The position numbers were made by a program, and so were the translations under genes. From Planctomycetota bacterium (GTDB taxonomy: Bacteria; Planctomycetota; Phycisphaerae; Sedimentisphaerales; Anaerohalosphaeraceae): a stretch of DNA of 13,230 bases. The stretch is from contig JAAYQH010000049.1 of NCBI GenBank assembly GCA_012519365.1, forward strand, positions 1 to 13,230, read 5' to 3'. The first letter of the stretch is position 1. Each line of letters starts with the position of its first letter. Of this stretch, positions 9,887 to 13,230 are shown piece by piece. The notes under the pieces are model-generated. The model was not told where the DNA came from. It searched no databases and saw nothing but the letters and a program-made list of their open reading frames with translations.

Positions 9887-9916
9887 CTTGACAGCCGTCA
9901 AGACAGGCGGTTATCT
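9887..9916 (+). promoter_or_regulatory. topA: candidate topA promoter with an inverted repeat on its -35 box
   Basis: A perfect TTGACA (9888-9893) is followed at 17-18 bases by weak -10 candidates (TTATCT at 9911 or TATCTA at 9912). The -35 box lies inside a perfect 6-bp inverted repeat CTTGAC-AGCC-GTCAAG (9887-9902), so a regulator bound there would cover the -35. The poor -10 keeps confidence low. Confidence 0.4.
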
Positions 9917-9927
9917 ATCCTCTTACC

Positions 9928-9964
9928 TGTCAAAAACGAACCCTGCAGAGTCGTTTTTGTGACA
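9928..9964. repeat. inverted repeat between cheB and topA
   Basis: AAAAACGA (9932-9939) and TCGTTTTT (9951-9958) are perfect 8-bp arms around an 11-base loop. The symmetry extends outward to TGTC (9928-9931) and GACA (9961-9964) with a two-base offset. The right arm ends in five T's, so it could work as a weak terminator for the che operon, in either direction. But the stem is mostly A-T, and it lies downstream of the topA promoter candidate, which would make it a leader hairpin of topA. Confidence 0.45.
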
Positions 9965-10001
9965 ATCAGTCTCTATTATCCAAAATGAAATCGTAAACGG
10001 T

Positions 10002-12419
10002 ATGGGCAAAGCAAGCACGGATAAATCACTGGTGATTGTTGAATCACCGGCCAAAGCCAAAACAATCAACAAATATCTCGGACCGAATTACGAGGTTAAG
10101 GCCTCGATGGGACATATTCGCGATCTGCCGTCCAAGGGGCTGAACGTGGATATTGAAAATGGATTCAAGCCGGTCTATGATGTGGTGCCGGGGCGCAAAC
10201 GCACCCTGCAAACGCTGAAGGACTCGGCCAAACGCTGCAGCAAGGTCTATCTGGCAACCGACCTTGACCGCGAAGGCGAGGCGATTGCGTGGCACCTGGC
10301 CGAAGCGCTCAAGTTAAAAGACGAAAATACGTTTCGCGTGGTGTTTAACGCCATCACCAAAAATGATATTCAAAAGGCCTTTGCCAAGCCGGGCAAGATT
10401 GATATGGATCGTGTGCTGGCCCAGCAGGCTCGTCGCGTACTGGATCGGATTGTGGGCTATCAAATCAGCCCGCTGCTGTGGAAGAAGGTCGCGCGGGGCC
10501 TTAGCGCTGGCCGGGTTCAGTCCGTGGCCGTGAAGATGATTGTCCAGCGGGAGCGTGAAATTCGCGCGTTTGAACCGAAAGAATACTGGCTGATTCCGGT
10601 GATTTTTTCAACGCGTTACGATGAGCAATTAAGCCGTCAATGGCAGGATTTTGTCCAGACCGCCGGCCCGAAAGAACGCACGCTGTCCGAACAGAACCAT
10701 TGGCTGTCCGAACACGGGGCGTTTCGGGCCGATCTGATCAACGTCAACGGCAAAAAATTCCACGTTGACAACGAAACAGAGGCCAAGGCGATTTTTGAGC
10801 GAATTCAGCAAGCGGCCTTCAGCGTCAGCGGCATTACCACCCGACGGGTTACGTCGCGTCCGGCGCCGCCGTTTATTACCTCCACCCTGCAGCAGGCTGC
10901 GGCCAATCGGCTGGGCTTTTCGGCCAAGCGGACGATGTTGGTTGCCCAGCAGCTGTACGAAGGCATTGACCTTGGGTCGATGGGCGCGCTGGGGTTGATT
11001 ACCTATATGCGTACTGACAGCACGTTTTTGTCCCAGGAGGCGCTGCAAAGCGGCCGGCGGTTTATTGAAAATCGCTTCGGCAAAGAGTATCTGCCGGACA
11101 CGCCCAACGTCTATGCTTCGGCCAAAGGCGCCCAAGAGGCCCATGAAGCCATTCGTCCAACCGACCCGGACCTGACGCCGGAGGAGATACGTGCGTTCCT
11201 GACCGACGACCAGTACAAGTTGTATGATCTGATCTGGCGTCGTTTTATCGCCAGTCAGATGGCCGCAGCCCAATGGGATACCACCCGCGTGGATATCATC
11301 GGGCGTGCCGATGATTTTTCGTGTGAGTATCGTGCAACCGGTCGTGTGCTGGTCTTTGATGGTTTTACGCGGGTCTGGCAGACCCCGACCGAAGAGCCGC
11401 ATCTGCCGGCATTGAAGCAGGGTCAGTCACTGGCGGCAGTCAGTGTCAAAGCCGAGCAGCACTTTACCAAGCCGCCGGCCCGCTATACCGAAGCGACGCT
11501 GGTCAAGGCTCTGGAAAAAGAAGGCATCGGCCGACCCAGCACGTATGCGACGATCATTTCGACGATTCAGGAACGGGGGTACGTAGAAAAAATCGACAAG
11601 AAATTCCGCCCGACTGATGTGGCCGAGATCGTAACCGACAAGCTTAATGAATACTTTCCCAATGTAATGGATGTGGCCTTTACCCGGCACATGGAAGAAC
11701 AGCTGGACAAGATTGAAGAGCAGCATCTCGATTGGGTCAAGGTGCTGCAGGAGTTTTATGAACCGTTTAAGGACAATTTGGAAAAGGCCCTCGATCAGAT
11801 GCAACACGCCAAAGCCCAAACCGAGCCGAGCGAGTACACCTGTCCGGAGTGCAAGTCGCAACTGGTCTATCGTTTTGGTAAAAACGGACGGTTTCTCAGT
11901 TGTTCACGGTACCCGGAGTGCAAATTCGCCAGTCCCTGCGACAAAGAAGGAAAAATGATGGCACAAACCGACGAGATCACCGAGCATTCATGCCCCAACT
12001 GCGGCAAACCGATGGTGCGAAAAAGCGGGCGGTTTGGTCCGTTTTTGGGCTGCTCGGATTATCCGAACTGCAAAACCATCCTCAAGATCGACAAAGACGG
12101 CAACCCCCTGCCGCCCAAGCCGGAGCCGGAACCGACCGGCCTGAAATGCCACAAATGCAAAACCGGCGAGTTGGTCATTCGGCAAAGCAAACGCGGGCCG
12201 TTTTTGGGCTGCAACAAATTCCCGCGTTGCCGCACTATCGTCAGTATGAAAAAACTGGACGAATTGAAGGCCCTTGCAGCCGAGGAAAAATGGCCCCCCG
12301 CCACCGACGAGCAGGCCAACCAAATCCTGGCGGTCTCACAGAGCGACAAACCCCAAAAGAAAAACCAAAAGAAAAACCAAAAAAGCAGTCTCAAAAGCCA
12401 AACACGAGTAACCCGTTAA
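10002..12419 (+). CDS. topA: DNA topoisomerase I (type IA)
   Basis: The 805-residue enzyme relaxes negative supercoils by passing one strand through a transient break. The Toprim domain opens with SLVIVESPAKAKTI (catalytic E14) and has ATDLDREGEAIAWH (D87, D89, E91). The active-site tyrosine is Y335 in GLITYMRTDST. ARGLSAGRVQSVAV and GIGRPSTYATII are also typical. Three C4 zinc ribbons follow: C614/C617/C634/C640, C664/C667/C684/C690 and C716/C719/C737/C743. The protein ends in a Lys/Gln-rich tail (about 782-805). About 35 residues (around 203-238) between the EYWLIPV strand and the FRADLINVNGKKF strand look like an insertion compared with the usual short turn. No strong ribosome site precedes the ATG, and the leader contains inverted repeats. 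Length and domains are otherwise normal for bacterial topA. Confidence 0.97.
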   Translation: MGKASTDKSLVIVESPAKAKTINKYLGPNYEVKASMGHIRDLPSKGLNVDIENGFKPVYDVVPGRKRTLQTLKDSAKRCSKVYLATDLDREGEAIAWHLAEALKLKDENTFRVVFNAITKNDIQKAFAKPGKIDMDRVLAQQARRVLDRIVGYQISPLLWKKVARGLSAGRVQSVAVKMIVQREREIRAFEPKEYWLIPVIFSTRYDEQLSRQWQDFVQTAGPKERTLSEQNHWLSEHGAFRADLINVNGKKFHVDNETEAKAIFERIQQAAFSVSGITTRRVTSRPAPPFITSTLQQAAANRLGFSAKRTMLVAQQLYEGIDLGSMGALGLITYMRTDSTFLSQEALQSGRRFIENRFGKEYLPDTPNVYASAKGAQEAHEAIRPTDPDLTPEEIRAFLTDDQYKLYDLIWRRFIASQMAAAQWDTTRVDIIGRADDFSCEYRATGRVLVFDGFTRVWQTPTEEPHLPALKQGQSLAAVSVKAEQHFTKPPARYTEATLVKALEKEGIGRPSTYATIISTIQERGYVEKIDKKFRPTDVAEIVTDKLNEYFPNVMDVAFTRHMEEQLDKIEEQHLDWVKVLQEFYEPFKDNLEKALDQMQHAKAQTEPSEYTCPECKSQLVYRFGKNGRFLSCSRYPECKFASPCDKEGKMMAQTDEITEHSCPNCGKPMVRKSGRFGPFLGCSDYPNCKTILKIDKDGNPLPPKPEPEPTGLKCHKCKTGELVIRQSKRGPFLGCNKFPRCRTIVSMKKLDELKALAAEEKWPPATDEQANQILAVSQSDKPQKKNQKKNQKSSLKSQTRVTR
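12353..12382 (+). repeat. topA: 12-bp tandem repeat in the topA tail
   Basis: The unit CCAAAAGAAAAA occurs at 12353-12364 and 12365-12376, then half a unit (CCAAAA) at 12377-12382. It encodes the repeated KKNQ-type residues of the basic TopA tail. The unit is a multiple of three, so slippage here would change tail length without a frameshift. Confidence 0.85.
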
Positions 12420-12470
12420 ACGGATGGTACACTGTTCCGGAGCTTGAGGGGGCGTCTTTAGAGGCCAACC

Positions 12471-12794
12471 ATGGACAACACACTCAACAATATCCCAACT
12501 GAACCTTTCGAAACGATTGAACCGATCGGCAAACGCGTCTTAATTCGAAAGGACGAGGACAAAAAGCAGACCAAAGGCGGTATCCAACTGCCTGACACCA
12601 TCGAGATACCGACGATTACAGGGCGGATTGTCTCGGTTTCGGCCGAGGTGGAGATGTCCTCGGAGTTTCCGCTTAGCCAATACGACAAGTTGTTGTTCAA
12701 CCCCAAAGGCGCCATTCCGGTGGATTTTGAGGGGGACAATCGCCTGTTTGTCGTCGATGTGGAAAACATCGTGGCGGTTTTCCGAAAACAATAA
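12471..12794 (+). CDS. GroES-like co-chaperonin (Cpn10 family), divergent
   Basis: The 107-residue protein fits the Cpn10 fold, the heptameric lid of GroEL. After an N-terminal extension of about 17 residues come PIGKRVLIRKDE (18-29; compare the PLxDRVxV opening of GroES), a mobile-loop-like stretch KKQTKGGIQLPD (31-42), TITGRIVSV (48-56), YDKLLFNPKGAIPVDFEGD (71-89) and VVDVENIVAVF (94-104). The loop keeps the GGI-hydrophobic core that contacts GroEL, but the usual VKVGD strand is replaced by PLSQYDKLLF and the roof loop differs. No groEL is adjacent, so it may be a secondary copy. AGAGG (12460-12464) lies 6 bases upstream of the ATG. It begins 51 bases after topA with no terminator between, so co-transcription is likely. 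Family membership is fairly sure; true co-chaperonin function is not. Confidence 0.82.
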   Translation: MDNTLNNIPTEPFETIEPIGKRVLIRKDEDKKQTKGGIQLPDTIEIPTITGRIVSVSAEVEMSSEFPLSQYDKLLFNPKGAIPVDFEGDNRLFVVDVENIVAVFRKQ

Positions 12795-12843
12795 CGACTT
12801 CTGTGCAGCCGGGGATGGGCCGTAAATAAGTGTACGGCGTTGT

Positions 12844-12862
12844 GCTGTGCCGGGGGCACGGC
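12844..12862 (+). other. GC-rich hairpin after the GroES-like gene
   Basis: GCTGTGCC (12844-12851) and GGCACGGC (12855-12862) form an 8-bp stem with one G-U pair and a GGG loop. It lies about 50 bases past the stop, where a terminator would be expected, but no T tract follows on either strand. It may stabilise the 3' end or help Rho-dependent or bidirectional termination between convergent genes. Confidence 0.35.
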
Positions 12863-12877
12863 GATGCCGGCCGGTGA

Positions 12878-12899
12878 GAATTCAGAGACGGAATTCAGA
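12878..12899. repeat. short direct repeat in the convergent intergenic gap
   Basis: GAATTCAGA occurs at 12878-12886 and again at 12891-12899, four bases apart. It is too short to assign a role and could be chance. The rest of the 263-base gap (12795-13057) contains no gene I can support. Confidence 0.4.
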
Positions 12900-13057
12900 A
12901 CTCGAACCGTCGTTTCTATCGGACTCAAAACAGCAGCGGATTCTTATGGCGGCCAACCCTCTGTGTTTGCCGAGCGTGCCCCCAAGGGCCGCAGGACCAT
13001 CGCGTTGTGAATACTGCCTCACACAAGCGGGGCGCACTATCGCGGCTGACAGTATAT

Positions 13058-13230
<173 letters not shown>

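Overview
This 13.2 kb window looks like chromosomal DNA from a bacterium of moderately high GC. It carries a GH2 glycosidase, a complete CheD/CheX-type chemotaxis cluster, topA, a GroES-like protein and an aromatic-biosynthesis gene. CheZ is absent and CheX/CheD are present, which argues against an enteric-type proteobacterium. A planctomycete of the Phycisphaerae type, or a similar environmental Gram-negative, would fit, but that placement is inference only; no rRNA or other marker is present. All genes except the last lie on the + strand.

Layout. Bases 1-1404 hold the 3' part of a lacZ-type beta-galactosidase. A short gap with a perfect 7-bp inverted repeat leads to a small coiled-coil lipoprotein gene (1472-1972), which ends at a strong intrinsic terminator (1999-2037). 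A gene-free stretch of about 0.45 kb follows; its distal end has a sigma-28-like (FliA-type) promoter candidate.

The core is a tightly packed eight-gene chemotaxis operon (2491-9832): cheW, cheY, cheX, a CheX-like/CBS fusion, cheA, cheR, cheD, cheB. Together these make a nearly whole pathway: CheA kinase and CheW coupler, CheY output, CheR/CheB adaptation, CheD receptor deamidase, and two CheX/CheC-family proteins that could dephosphorylate CheY-P. No receptor (MCP) or flagellar gene is present. The most unusual gene is the second phosphatase-like protein (3947-5326), in which a CheX-like domain with an intact E-x2-N motif is joined by a Pro/Glu/Ala-rich linker to a CBS pair. This suggests, but does not prove, that an adenine nucleotide or similar ligand could gate CheY-P dephosphorylation. 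CheA is also unusual: it has an extra helical region of about 118 residues before the Hpt domain, and only a short low-complexity linker where the CheY-binding P2 domain normally lies.

After a gap with two inverted repeats and a TTGACA promoter candidate come topA (10002-12419; three C4 zinc ribbons and a lysine-rich tail) and, 51 bp later, a divergent GroES-like protein without a groEL neighbour. A 263-bp convergent gap with a hairpin and a short direct repeat separates these from the 3' end of a class I DAHP synthase on the minus strand (13058-13230), which runs off the window.
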